Source: Candidatus Thiosymbion ectosymbiont of Catanema sp. Cochon2018 (GTDB taxonomy: Bacteria; Pseudomonadota; Gammaproteobacteria; Chromatiales; Chromatiaceae). From it: 64,000 nt of DNA. The notes beneath the pieces were generated by a model. The model had not been told where the DNA came from and searched no databases. It was given only the letters and a program-made list of their open reading frames with translations. The translations under genes and the position numbers were made by a program. Location of the stretch: assembly GCA_011392765.1 (NCBI GenBank), contig WYCW01000001.1, forward strand, positions 1,415,006 through 1,479,005, given 5' to 3'. Of the stretch, positions 7,668 through 14,774 are shown piece by piece (the first letter of the stretch is position 1; every line of letters starts with the position of its first letter).

Positions 7668-7904
7668 ATGAACTTTCCCGATTTAGAACGCATTACGATT
7701 AATCCGAAAGTGATGGGTGGCAAACCTTGTATTCGGGGAATAAGAATAACGGTTGGGACGATAACGGGTCTACTGTCCGCTGGAAGAACAAATGAAGAAA
7801 TATTAAAGCTCTATCCGGACTTGGAAAAAGAGGATATTTTCGCCGCGTTAGCTTATGCCACCTGGCGAGCAGAAGAATATGATGTTCAACTCAAGGTGTC
7901 ATGA
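7668..7904 (+). CDS. DUF433-family antitoxin
   Basis: The 78-aa product matches DUF433 (VapB45-like): an N-terminal RITINPKVMGGKPCIRGIRI strand-turn, then a winged helix (TVGTITGLLSAGRTNEEIL), and YPDLEKEDIFAALAYA. These proteins pair with DUF5615 PIN-like toxins and probably autoregulate. The gene overlaps the next one by 4 bp (ATGA). I place the start at ATG 7668; the frame runs further upstream through the attC. Confidence 0.85.
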   Translation: MNFPDLERITINPKVMGGKPCIRGIRITVGTITGLLSAGRTNEEILKLYPDLEKEDIFAALAYATWRAEEYDVQLKVS

Positions 7905-8269
7905 GAATAGTTTTGGATATGAATATTCCTCAGGGTTGGAAAGAGCTTCTTGAGACACAGGGGCACGAAACAATCCATTGGCGTGAAATTGGAGAAATTC
8001 GCGCTGAGGACGCTGAGATAATGGAATGGGCTAGGCAAAATCAGTTTGTAGTACTCACTCACGACCTGGATTTTGGTTCACTTCTTTACGCTACAAATGC
8101 AAACAAACCAAGCGTAATACAGCTTAGATTGGAAGACATTGTTCCATCAGTAGCGGGCAGTGTGGTAATCGAAACATTGAATAAAGTAGCAAAAGAACTC
8201 GAAAACGGAGCACTTGTAACCATCGATCTTAGGCGGCACAGAATTCGCTTATTGCCGTTAAGGAGTTAG
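7901..8269 (+). CDS. DUF5615 PIN-like toxin
   Basis: The 122-aa product has the DUF5615 pattern: MRIVLDMNIPQGW with the first conserved acidic residue, GHETIHWREIG, the VLTHDLDFGSLL block with two aspartates, and a C-terminal VTIDLRRHRIRLLPL strand. It is expected to be a ribonuclease toxin neutralised by the upstream DUF433 protein. The pair is one complete cassette between attC sites at 7572 and 8294. All expected acidic residues are present. Confidence 0.86.
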   Translation: MRIVLDMNIPQGWKELLETQGHETIHWREIGEIRAEDAEIMEWARQNQFVVLTHDLDFGSLLYATNANKPSVIQLRLEDIVPSVAGSVVIETLNKVAKELENGALVTIDLRRHRIRLLPLRS

Positions 8270-8293
8270 ATTCTAAAAATATCTCAAAATGGC

Positions 8294-8402
8294 GGCTAAC
8301 AGGGCAAATGCAGCCGACCGCAAAACCGCGAGCCAAGCTCGCGGTTTATTTTAGGCTTCAGTGCAAGCGCGGTTTTGCGGCGCCTGATTTGCGACGTTGG
8401 AC
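8294..8402 (+). other. attC site
   Basis: GGCTAAC (8294-8300) and GTTGGAC (8396-8402) flank GCAAATGCAGCC / GCGCCTGATTTGC, with an inner CCGCAAAACCGCG stem. Confidence 0.85.
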
Positions 8403-8431
8403 AAATTAAAAGGAAAAAGGAGGTAAAAACA

Positions 8432-8527
8432 ATGCATTACAGTCAATTGATGGGTATTAAAGAAAACGGAAAGCCACATGGAAGCGACATTGCAGAGCCT
8501 CTTCAGAGCCGAATTCGAGTCGTATAG
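8432..8527 (+). CDS. 31-aa ORF with a very strong ribosome binding site
   Basis: AAAGGAGGT sits ideally before ATG 8432, yet the frame encodes only 31 residues before a stop. This is probably the original 5' end of a cassette gene whose remainder was lost when other sequence was joined about 45 bp downstream. Whether the peptide is made is unknown. Confidence 0.35.
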   Translation: MHYSQLMGIKENGKPHGSDIAEPLQSRIRVV

Positions 8528-8831
8528 CACACACCATGGATTCAGTGTGGATCAATACCACGCGGCCCAAGCGATCATGGCTTGTCAGAGTGAAGCGCTC
8601 GGCTATGAGCACTGGGAGTGCTTCAATGATCATTCCCCAAAAAAGGACATCCATTTTGTTTGCTTGGTCTACTTCGTCCGTCAGGCTTGGGCGCAGCGTG
8701 TAGGATGGGTAGAGGCGCGGGCTCGGGTGGTGGTTTTTGGCACTGCTTTTCCCGCGCCGAAACCCATCATCAGGGGGTTTGCGTGGATGATGGGTTTCTC
8801 TGGCTCCCACGCTCCAGCCCGTAGCCCGTAG
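8478..8831 (+). pseudogene. Possible fragment of an IS91-type transposase N-terminus
   Basis: Residues 10-55 (FESYSTHHGFSVDQY ... CQSEALGYEHWEC) resemble the N-terminal zinc-binding region of IS91-family transposases, where a His-rich start is followed by C-x3-LG-x4-C. The catalytic domain is absent. From about 8640 the frame runs through a REP-like palindrome, so the C-terminus is meaningless. The assignment is weak. It lies in a cassette together with the orphan ORF at 8432. Confidence 0.35.
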
Positions 8832-8933
8832 GGTTTTGGCCATCCCTGGCCGCAAACCCAGCCTACGGGTTATTGAAGCGACGAACAAGAAATTGTTGGC
8901 AGTAAATGCGCTATTTGCATAACAAAAACGTTA

Positions 8934-9003
8934 ACCTAACCGCATACTGGCTAGCTGTCGCTACGCTCCAGGCTAGTCAGTACGCGGCAAGTCACGCTTT
9001 GGG
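8934..9003 (+). other. Degenerate attC site
   Basis: ACCTAAC (8934-8940) is followed by CGCATACTGGCTAGC and its near complement GGCTAGTCAGTACGCG. The right core box is degenerate (GCTTTGGGG). It is probably an attC that has lost a good R' box. Confidence 0.6.
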
Positions 9004-9006
9004 GAG

Positions 9007-9159
9007 ATGAAAGGTAAAAGAGAGAAAGCTGTTGAAATAGCAAAGGCATTGAAGCAAAAAGACATCAGCATAACGATCATTGCTGAAACTTGCCTTTGCT
9101 TCGCTACGGTAAATCCGCAGCTAAGCGTGGGCGATAGATACTCGCCTTGTCCACAATGA
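9007..9159 (+). pseudogene. Remnant ORF, possibly the C-terminal end of a Rpn/transposase-like protein
   Basis: ATG 9007 opens a 50-aa frame whose first 27 residues (KAVEIAKALKQKDISITIIAE) look like the C-terminal helix-turn-helix common at the ends of Rpn-family proteins; the rest is unrelated. The source is uncertain. Confidence 0.3.
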
Positions 9160-9167
9160 GATGAAAA

Positions 9168-9350
9168 ATGAAGATGATAGATCTTGGTTTCACGGAACAG
9201 GATGAAAAAGAACTTGAGGGAATCGTAGAGATTACAGGGAAAACACGAAATGAACTTATATGCGAAGCAGTTAAATTTTTCATTGATGAATTTAATAGTA
9301 AGGATCGTCTTAATCTACTTCGGCAAGCACGTGGAATAAAGCCACCATGA
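9168..9350 (+). CDS. vapB: Ribbon-helix-helix-like antitoxin of a VapBC-type pair
   Basis: The 60-aa product begins with a strand (MKMIDLGFTEQDEKEL) followed by two helices (IVEITGKTRNELICEAVKFFIDEF), the ribbon-helix-helix layout of DNA-binding antitoxins. The PIN-domain toxin follows 56 bp downstream. It probably represses the operon and blocks the toxin. There is no recognisable intact attC between it and the next genes, so the cassette structure decays here. Confidence 0.7.
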   Translation: MKMIDLGFTEQDEKELEGIVEITGKTRNELICEAVKFFIDEFNSKDRLNLLRQARGIKPP

Positions 9351-9406
9351 TCTACCTGATATCAAACAACTGAGGCTAGAATGGGATAGGAGGGAGTAAC
9401 AGTTGT

Positions 9407-9775
9407 ATGGCAATCAATTTATTAATTGATACGGATGTGTTGATTGACTATCTTCGTGAACAAGGAGATGCCGTTCGTTACCTTGAATCCATGCAAGATA
9501 AACCTCTTATTTCCGTAATAACAGTTACAGAATTATATGCCGGCGTTCGTGAAGGAAAAGAAAGAAAGCGGCTCGATAAGTTTATCTCCGCTTTTGAAGT
9601 AGTACTGGTAGACTTGAATATTAGTGTAAAAGGCGGTTTATTTCGTAGAGATTATGGCAAAAGTCATAATACTGGAATCGCCGATGCACTAATTGCTGCT
9701 ACTGCTGAAACACAGAAGGCATCATTAGTTACCTTGAATGCAAATTCAAACACCCCAGTAAACCTGGACGAGTAA
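9407..9775 (+). CDS. vapC: VapC-type PIN-domain toxin with a C-terminus replaced by a hicA-derived sequence
   Basis: The 122-aa product shows PIN acidic residues: Asp8/Asp10 (LIDTDVLIDYL), Glu42 (VTELYAGV) and Asp93 (TGIADALIAAT). VapC toxins are ribonucleases, often cutting tRNA or rRNA. After LVTLN the normal C-terminus (usually a histidine and phenylalanine motif followed by a helix) is missing. The last residues are read out of frame from a hicA fragment that begins at about 9742. The core active site is complete, so activity is possible, but the C-terminal helix is lost. Confidence 0.8.
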   Translation: MAINLLIDTDVLIDYLREQGDAVRYLESMQDKPLISVITVTELYAGVREGKERKRLDKFISAFEVVLVDLNISVKGGLFRRDYGKSHNTGIADALIAATAETQKASLVTLNANSNTPVNLDE

Positions 9776-9849
9776 CCGTTCCTCACCCAAAAAAAGATTT
9801 ACCAACTGGAACTTTGCGGAGTATCTTCAAACAAGCGGGATGGGACTAG
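9742..9849 (+). pseudogene. hicA: 3' fragment of hicA fused to the vapC end
   Basis: In a frame different from vapC the sequence reads KFKHPSKPGRVTVPHPKKDL and then PTGTLRSIFKQAGWD before a stop at 9847-9849. That is the C-terminal half of a HicA of the HicAB type paired with the HicB just downstream. The 5' half, including the catalytic histidine region, was replaced by vapC. Confidence 0.85.
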
Positions 9850-9871
9850 CCTTAGTTTACGGTGATTAAAA

Positions 9872-10254
9872 ATGCGATATCCAGTTATTATACATAAAGA
9901 CCCTAGTTCAGATTATGGAGTAACTGTACCTGCTTTACCTGGTTGTTTTTCAGCAGGTGATACACTTGATGAAGCTTTGGAAAATGCAGAGGAAGCTATT
10001 GAGTGTCATTTAGAAGGAATGCTTTTAGATGGTGAAAATATTATTGTCGCCAAATCCCTAGAGGAACATAAAAAAATCCAAAATATGATGATGGTGTTTG
10101 GGCTATATTAAATATTGATGTATCAAAATTATCTGGAAAAGCAAAACGAGTAAATGTAACGCTACCAGAAAGATTACTGACCCAAATGGATAATTATGCA
10201 TCTTCTCATGGTGAGTCACGATCTGGATTATTAGTTCAAGCGGTATTTACCTAA
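9872..10254 (+). pseudogene. hicB: HicB antitoxin gene with a frameshift at a run of seven A
   Basis: The frame from ATG 9872 gives a typical HicB N-terminus (YPVIIHKDPSSDYGVTVPAL, PGCFSAGDTLDEAL) but leaves family similarity after the A7 tract at 10070-10076 and stops at 10111. In the next frame similarity resumes: NPKYDDGVWAILNIDVSKLS and then RVNVTLPERLL ... GESRSGLL, the C-terminal RHH DNA-binding part, to a stop at 10252-10254. One missing A would explain this. Its toxin partner hicA is also truncated, so the module is probably dead, unless slippage restores some full-length HicB. Confidence 0.85.
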
Positions 10255-10340
10255 TTGACATCGGGACACATGATGAAGTTTATTAAATCAGGGCCTAATT
10301 AAAGATTCGATCCAACTACCAACAGCCTTAGGTAAATCCT

Positions 10341-11519
10341 ATGCTCACTTCACTAAAAATAAGCAATTTTAGACTCCTCCAAGACTTTCAAGTCAGAAAG
10401 CTCGGGCATGTCAACCTAATCGTGGGTAAAAATAACTCTGGAAAGAGTACTGTACTCGAAGCATTACGAATATTTGCTGGAAATGCCCATCAACTCTTAC
10501 TTCAGGAGATTGCTGCTAGCCATGATGAAAAATTCAGGATAAGAGAAGAAGATGCAAGCGATGCTGAGACAGCATTTCCCTTTGAAGATTTTTTTACTGG
10601 TAGACAATTCCCTCAAGATGATAATGCAAAAATAGAAATTGGGCAAATTGATGCTACTACCGATACTTCCCACCTACTGCAAATTCAGCATATATTTCTT
10701 GTAGAAACAGAAGAAACTGTTAATGATAATACAACGGGAGAAACACATACCCGTATAAGACGCCGCCCAGTTGTTCCATCTGAATTTGAAAAGCTGGAAG
10801 ATGAACCTGTTAAACATGCTTTACTTGTTACCAAAGGAGAGCGATCATCCATAATCAATCTTGACATGCTTAGATCTCGTTATAGGCCAAGTACTCGTGA
10901 TGCCTATGACATAATTCCATGTAGCACTATTCCAACACAGTTCATTTCCATTGATGAACTTGCAGAGGAGTGGGATAAAGTTGTGTTTCAAGAACCAGAA
11001 GAAACTGTTATAAAAGCAATGCAAATTATTGAACCTGACGTTCTGAATCTAACTTTTGTTAATGATATAGAAGAATATAGACCACCAACAATGCGTAGAG
11101 TTGCTCGGCGCTCGCCTAAAGTTAAAATGTCAGGTTTGCCACTTCCTATTTCTCTTAATAGCCTAGGGGATGGGATGTTAAGAGTATTTCAACTGGTCTT
11201 AAAAGTCTTTCCTGCTAAAGGAGGTTTTTTGTTAATTGATGAGTTTGAAAATGGACTACATTATAGTGTTCAAGAAAAAATTTGGACACTATTATTTAAA
11301 TTATCTAAAAAGTTGAATATACAAATTTTTGCTACAACACATAGCTGGGATTGTATTGAAAGTTTTTCTAAGGTAGCCAGACAAAACACAGACATAGATG
11401 GTGTTCTATTTCGTGTAGGCAAAAGTGTTCGACAGAGTACTCAAGGCCAAATTATTGCTACTGTTTTTGATGAAGAGCAACTTTACATCATTACTCAATC
11501 AGATGTTGAGGTTCGCTAA
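10341..11519 (+). CDS. OLD-like AAA family ATPase (probable defence protein)
   Basis: The 392-aa ABC/SMC-like ATPase has Walker A GKNNSGKST (residues 29-37), an SLGDGMLRVF signature-like motif, Walker B LLIDEFENGLH and a switch histidine in ATTHSWD. Family architecture matches the AAA_15/AAA_21 ATPases found beside TOPRIM proteins in phage-defence pairs. The stop codon overlaps the ATG of the next gene (TAATG), so the two are translationally coupled. The AT-rich sequence and location just past a cassette array support horizontal acquisition. The role in defence is inferred from context and family. Confidence 0.82.
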   Translation: MLTSLKISNFRLLQDFQVRKLGHVNLIVGKNNSGKSTVLEALRIFAGNAHQLLLQEIAASHDEKFRIREEDASDAETAFPFEDFFTGRQFPQDDNAKIEIGQIDATTDTSHLLQIQHIFLVETEETVNDNTTGETHTRIRRRPVVPSEFEKLEDEPVKHALLVTKGERSSIINLDMLRSRYRPSTRDAYDIIPCSTIPTQFISIDELAEEWDKVVFQEPEETVIKAMQIIEPDVLNLTFVNDIEEYRPPTMRRVARRSPKVKMSGLPLPISLNSLGDGMLRVFQLVLKVFPAKGGFLLIDEFENGLHYSVQEKIWTLLFKLSKKLNIQIFATTHSWDCIESFSKVARQNTDIDGVLFRVGKSVRQSTQGQIIATVFDEEQLYIITQSDVEVR

Positions 11520-12247
11520 TGTCTCAGGAGAACTTACTGCTAGTTGAAGGTAACACTGATAGAGATTTTTTTGATATGCTGTGTAATACCCTAGCTATAT
11601 CTCCTAGGATTCAAGTTGCTCCTCCTAAAGATTTAGGCGGCAGATATAATACTAAACAAGGTGCATTAAATTACTTGAAAACTATATTGTTGCCGCAGCT
11701 TAATGATGGGGGGATTGAGCGTTTAGCTATAGTTGTAGATGCAGACTATGCAGAGTCTCATGGCCTAGGTGCAGTAGGAACCCTTAATCAAATTAAAGAA
11801 ATTGTTGAGCCTTTCGGCTTTAACTTACCAGAAAACGAGAGTTATCTGAATGGATTCTGTTTTAAAAATTCAGATGGCCTGCTTGATTTTGGCGTATGGA
11901 TTATGCCAAATAATAAAGAAGATGGAATGCTCGAGGATTGGATCAAGTCATGTATAGCTCAAAGTGAACAAGAATTATTTCATCATGCAGAAAAAACCGT
12001 AGCAGATCTGTCAAATCATGGTTTGCAAAAATTTAAGCCTATTCATATTACTAAGACCCAAGTTGCTACATGGCTTGCTTGGCAAAACTTGCCAAAATAT
12101 AGCGTTGATCGTGTACTGGACAAAAATGATCCTCTCGTAGATAAAAATTCCACGTTGTATCAAAATCTAGCTAATTGGTTGAAAAATATCTATATTGTAA
12201 TCCGTAACTTTCCAATCTCAGTTCGGCAGGATTTGAACCGCCGATGA
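11519..12247 (+). CDS. DUF3226 TOPRIM-like protein paired with the AAA ATPase
   Basis: The 242-aa protein has LLVEGNTDRDFF (the TOPRIM glutamate) near residue 7 and LAIVVDADYAES (the TOPRIM DxD-like motif) near residue 70, as in DUF3226 proteins. TOPRIM domains of this kind act as metal-dependent nucleases or regulators in OLD/PARIS-like systems. It is coupled to the upstream ATPase. The last ~15 residues are encoded by sequence with a GGCAGGATTTGAACC tract that looks foreign to the gene, so the C-terminus may have been altered at a junction. Confidence 0.75.
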   Translation: MSQENLLLVEGNTDRDFFDMLCNTLAISPRIQVAPPKDLGGRYNTKQGALNYLKTILLPQLNDGGIERLAIVVDADYAESHGLGAVGTLNQIKEIVEPFGFNLPENESYLNGFCFKNSDGLLDFGVWIMPNNKEDGMLEDWIKSCIAQSEQELFHHAEKTVADLSNHGLQKFKPIHITKTQVATWLAWQNLPKYSVDRVLDKNDPLVDKNSTLYQNLANWLKNIYIVIRNFPISVRQDLNRR

Positions 12248-12286
12248 TTTGTACGGCAAATGGCGCAGAAAAAATGTAGTTTGCGC

Positions 12287-12313
12287 TTGACGCGAACTTC
12301 TGAAGTGTAGTAT
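12287..12313 (+). promoter_or_regulatory. Possible sigma70 promoter for the secreted repeat protein
   Basis: TTGACG and TAGTAT boxes are separated by about 15 bp, some 75 bp before the start of the gene at 12382. Spacing is short and the call is tentative. An imperfect GTGTCGG/CCGACAC-type inverted repeat follows at about 12327-12348. Confidence 0.3.
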
Positions 12314-12381
12314 CACAATACTCGGAGTGTCGGCCTTGGTCGGCACTTCGTCGATTAACTGTTGAAACCGGAGAAAGAGCT

Positions 12382-13275
12382 ATGTTTAAACATCTCGGTA
12401 AAACGATGGTGACAGCTTTGGCGGGGTTCTTCATTTCTATGAGTTCCGCTATGGCGCAAACGACACCGAGTCACGTATATCAGGTGGTGGATAACGTGAA
12501 GGCCGAACTGGCGGAGATGCACAAGGCTAACCTTAGTGATCCGCCTCGGGTAAAGGTAAACCTGACCGAGCGCCAGCCGCGTCACGTACTGCAAAAAGCG
12601 CGCGAAGTCTATGGTGATGTTCAGAAATTGCGTAAAAGCAGGGGGCTTGCTGAAAACCCACTGCCGGCCTTCCCGGTGCGTGAGGTAACGCCGGCCGACG
12701 TGCGTGAGTTGGCGGACAAGATACTGACCAACGTGCGGGAAGTGCGCAAAGAAACCGGGGCGGCGGATCCGGCTCCGGCAGCGCTTCCCAGTGGGAAAAC
12801 CCCGACAGATGTATACGACAACCTGGTTCAGGCCAAAGCCTCCATCACGGCGGTTCCGGTGATTATGCCGAATGACGTATATCAGGTGGCGCTGACGATT
12901 ATCAGCGACATCGAAAAAGTGCGTAAGGCTAAAAAAGTAACTGCTGAAGTGCCGGAACCGGCTGCTTCCAAAGGCAAAAAGCCGAAGGATGTATATGAGG
13001 TTGCTTATAAACTGCTTGGCAAGGTCAAAGCTTTGACGGAGAAAAAAGGCTACGACATCCCAGGTGGCGTGATAATGCCCAACAAGGTAAGCGGTCGTAT
13101 TACGCCGACAGATGTAATCGACCTTCTCAATAACATTCTGGCGGAAGTCGGCGCCATAAAGGTGGTTGTAGGTTCCACCGATAAAACCGAATTCGCCGGT
13201 CCGCAATCCGGCAAAACGCCTTCTGATGTGTACGACGCAATGGTAAAGGCGGGTGCATTGCTTGATACGCTTTAA
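12382..13275 (+). CDS. Exported protein built of about eight [TM]P-x-DVY repeats
   Basis: The 297-aa product starts with a signal peptide ending at SSAMAQ (about residue 26). The mature protein consists of roughly eight degenerate repeats of 28-45 residues, each beginning with a motif such as TPSHVYQV, TPADVREL, TPTDVYDN, MPNDVYQV, KPKDVYEV, TPTDVIDL or TPSDVYDA, followed by an amphipathic helix. It should be a periplasmic alpha-helical repeat scaffold. GGAGAAAG precedes the ATG. I know of no experimentally defined function; such proteins occur in sulfur-oxidising proteobacteria, but this is recollection, not a search result. Confidence 0.75.
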   Translation: MFKHLGKTMVTALAGFFISMSSAMAQTTPSHVYQVVDNVKAELAEMHKANLSDPPRVKVNLTERQPRHVLQKAREVYGDVQKLRKSRGLAENPLPAFPVREVTPADVRELADKILTNVREVRKETGAADPAPAALPSGKTPTDVYDNLVQAKASITAVPVIMPNDVYQVALTIISDIEKVRKAKKVTAEVPEPAASKGKKPKDVYEVAYKLLGKVKALTEKKGYDIPGGVIMPNKVSGRITPTDVIDLLNNILAEVGAIKVVVGSTDKTEFAGPQSGKTPSDVYDAMVKAGALLDTL

Positions 13276-13782
13276 GCATTTGCGTGGCTGCACGCCGCCG
13301 GCGCAACGGTTGGCGGTGGTGCAACCCACGTAGTAATCGTTCAGCCTCCCTTGCCGGCCCCTGGGACCGCGATATCCTGTCGGCACCTCGATGGGACCAC
13401 GGCGGTCAGTCGTGGAATACGCCGGGGGCCGACAGAAATCCTGTTCTCACGGATTAAAAACGAAACAATCCGTGAGAATCGGTGTAATCTGTGGACAGAA
13501 AAGATCATATGATCTTTTGCGACCGATTTGCGTTCATTTGCGGCAAAAAACAATGGCTCTTTATGGATTCCGGACCGTTTTACCCTCCACCTTCGGCATG
13601 ACCGTGGGGTGGGCTGTGCCCACCGATCGGGCCTCCAGTCACCGGCCGCCAGTCGCCGGCTTCCACCTCATCGATGCGGTTCGCTGCCTGCCGGTGCGCC
13701 TGCCTGTCCCGTCCATGGAACGGCAGACAGGTCCCTGCACGCAGACAGGCGCTCACCACATCCTACACTCCCGGCAAGATCC
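13276..13782. repeat. Gene-free spacer with dispersed-repeat fragments
   Basis: This holds fragments of two families seen elsewhere: an ATCCGTGAGAATC/GATTNNCACGGAT inverted pair (about 13440-13480) and the GCGACCGATTTGCGTTCATT motif (about 13519), which recurs at 20067, 21440 and 21600. An ACAGGCAGACAGGC-type palindrome is near 13730. No credible gene was found. Confidence 0.6.
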
Positions 13783-14532
13783 ATGAGTTCACGCTACCTG
13801 TACGCGATCATCGGCGACGATGCCGTCGAGGATACCCTGGCCGGGCTCGGAAAGACCGGCATCGGCAATACCAAGGTCGAGACCCTGGACGCGGACGGCA
13901 TCGCCGCCGTGGTCTCCGCCTACCGGGGCTCCTCGGTACGCCCGCAACGGACCAACATCGCCGCCCACCAGAAGGTATTGAGCGCATTGCTGGCGGTGAC
14001 TACGCCGCTGCCCATCAGCTTCGGGACCATCGCCGAAGACGATCAGGCCGTCCGTACCACCCTCCGCCACAGCCATGCGGATCTCGAGGAGGCATTGGAG
14101 CGGGTCCGCGGTAAGGTGGAGATGGGGCTCAATGTACGCTGGGATCTGGCGAACATCTTCGAATACTTCGTCGTCCGGCATCCGCCCCTGAAGGAACTGC
14201 GGGACACCCTGTATGCCGGCGGCCGGGAGCCGCCGCGGGACCGGAAGATCGAGCTGGGCCGGCTGTTCAGTCAACTCCTGGAAGAGGACCGGGAGCGTTA
14301 CACCGACCAGGTGGAGGTGGTCCTGCGCGGATGCTGCGCCGAGATCCGGCGCGGGGAGCCCCGCAAGGAGGCCGAGGTTATGCGCCTCTCCTGCCTGGTA
14401 GAACGCGACGCCCAGGCTACCTTCGAGGCAGCCGTATTCAAGGTGGCCCAAGTCTTCGACGACCATTACGCCTTCGATTTCAATGGTCCCTGGGCACCGC
14501 ACAGCTTCGTGGACGTGCCCATTACCCTCTGA
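13783..14532 (+). CDS. gvpL: Gas vesicle protein GvpL/GvpF
   Basis: The start is ATG 13783 (the open frame extends upstream into repeats). The 249-aa product matches the GvpL/GvpF family: an N-terminal YLYAIIGDD strand, a central ITTPLPISFGTI-like block (LAVTTPLPISFGTIAEDD), and the C-terminal GPWAPHSFVDV motif. GvpF/L proteins are minor gas-vesicle components or assembly factors. It overlaps gvpG by one base (TGATG). No gvpA structural gene is in the window, so its role depends on genes elsewhere, or the locus is a relic. Confidence 0.9.
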   Translation: MSSRYLYAIIGDDAVEDTLAGLGKTGIGNTKVETLDADGIAAVVSAYRGSSVRPQRTNIAAHQKVLSALLAVTTPLPISFGTIAEDDQAVRTTLRHSHADLEEALERVRGKVEMGLNVRWDLANIFEYFVVRHPPLKELRDTLYAGGREPPRDRKIELGRLFSQLLEEDRERYTDQVEVVLRGCCAEIRRGEPRKEAEVMRLSCLVERDAQATFEAAVFKVAQVFDDHYAFDFNGPWAPHSFVDVPITL

Positions 14533-14774
14533 TGCTCATTGTCGACGACCTGCTGCTGGCGCCCTTCAAAGGGCTGTATTGGATCGGCAAGGAGATCCAT
14601 GAAGCCGTGCTTACCGAGCAGGTATCCCAACGCGAGGCCATTACCACCGCGCTCTCCGAGCTCTATATGGAGCTGGAGACGGGCCGCATCGACGAGGCGG
14701 AGTTCGACGCCCGCGAGGCCGAGCTGCTCGATGCCTTGGACCAGCTCCAAGAGCCGTCCCAGGACGAGGAGTGA
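14532..14774 (+). CDS. gvpG: Gas vesicle protein GvpG
   Basis: The 80-aa product opens MLIVDDLLLAPFKGLYWIGK, the conserved GvpG start, followed by a charged helical region rich in Glu. GvpG is a small assembly protein of gas vesicles. It is coupled to gvpL upstream and to the ArsA-like gene downstream (GTGA overlap), so the three form one operon. The family length is normal. Confidence 0.9.
   Translation: MLIVDDLLLAPFKGLYWIGKEIHEAVLTEQVSQREAITTALSELYMELETGRIDEAEFDAREAELLDALDQLQEPSQDEE

Noticed and set aside
12200..12280. tRNA-like tract on the minus strand (GGTTCAAATCCTGCC plus an ATTTG...CAAAT hairpin)
   Set aside because: The T-arm does not pair canonically, the anticodon-like loop has 5 nt, and no CCA end or acceptor stem is found. 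At most it is a scar of an att site.
13391..13786. 131-aa ORF upstream of gvpL
   Set aside because: It is made of dispersed-repeat sequence and overlaps the gvpL start in another frame.
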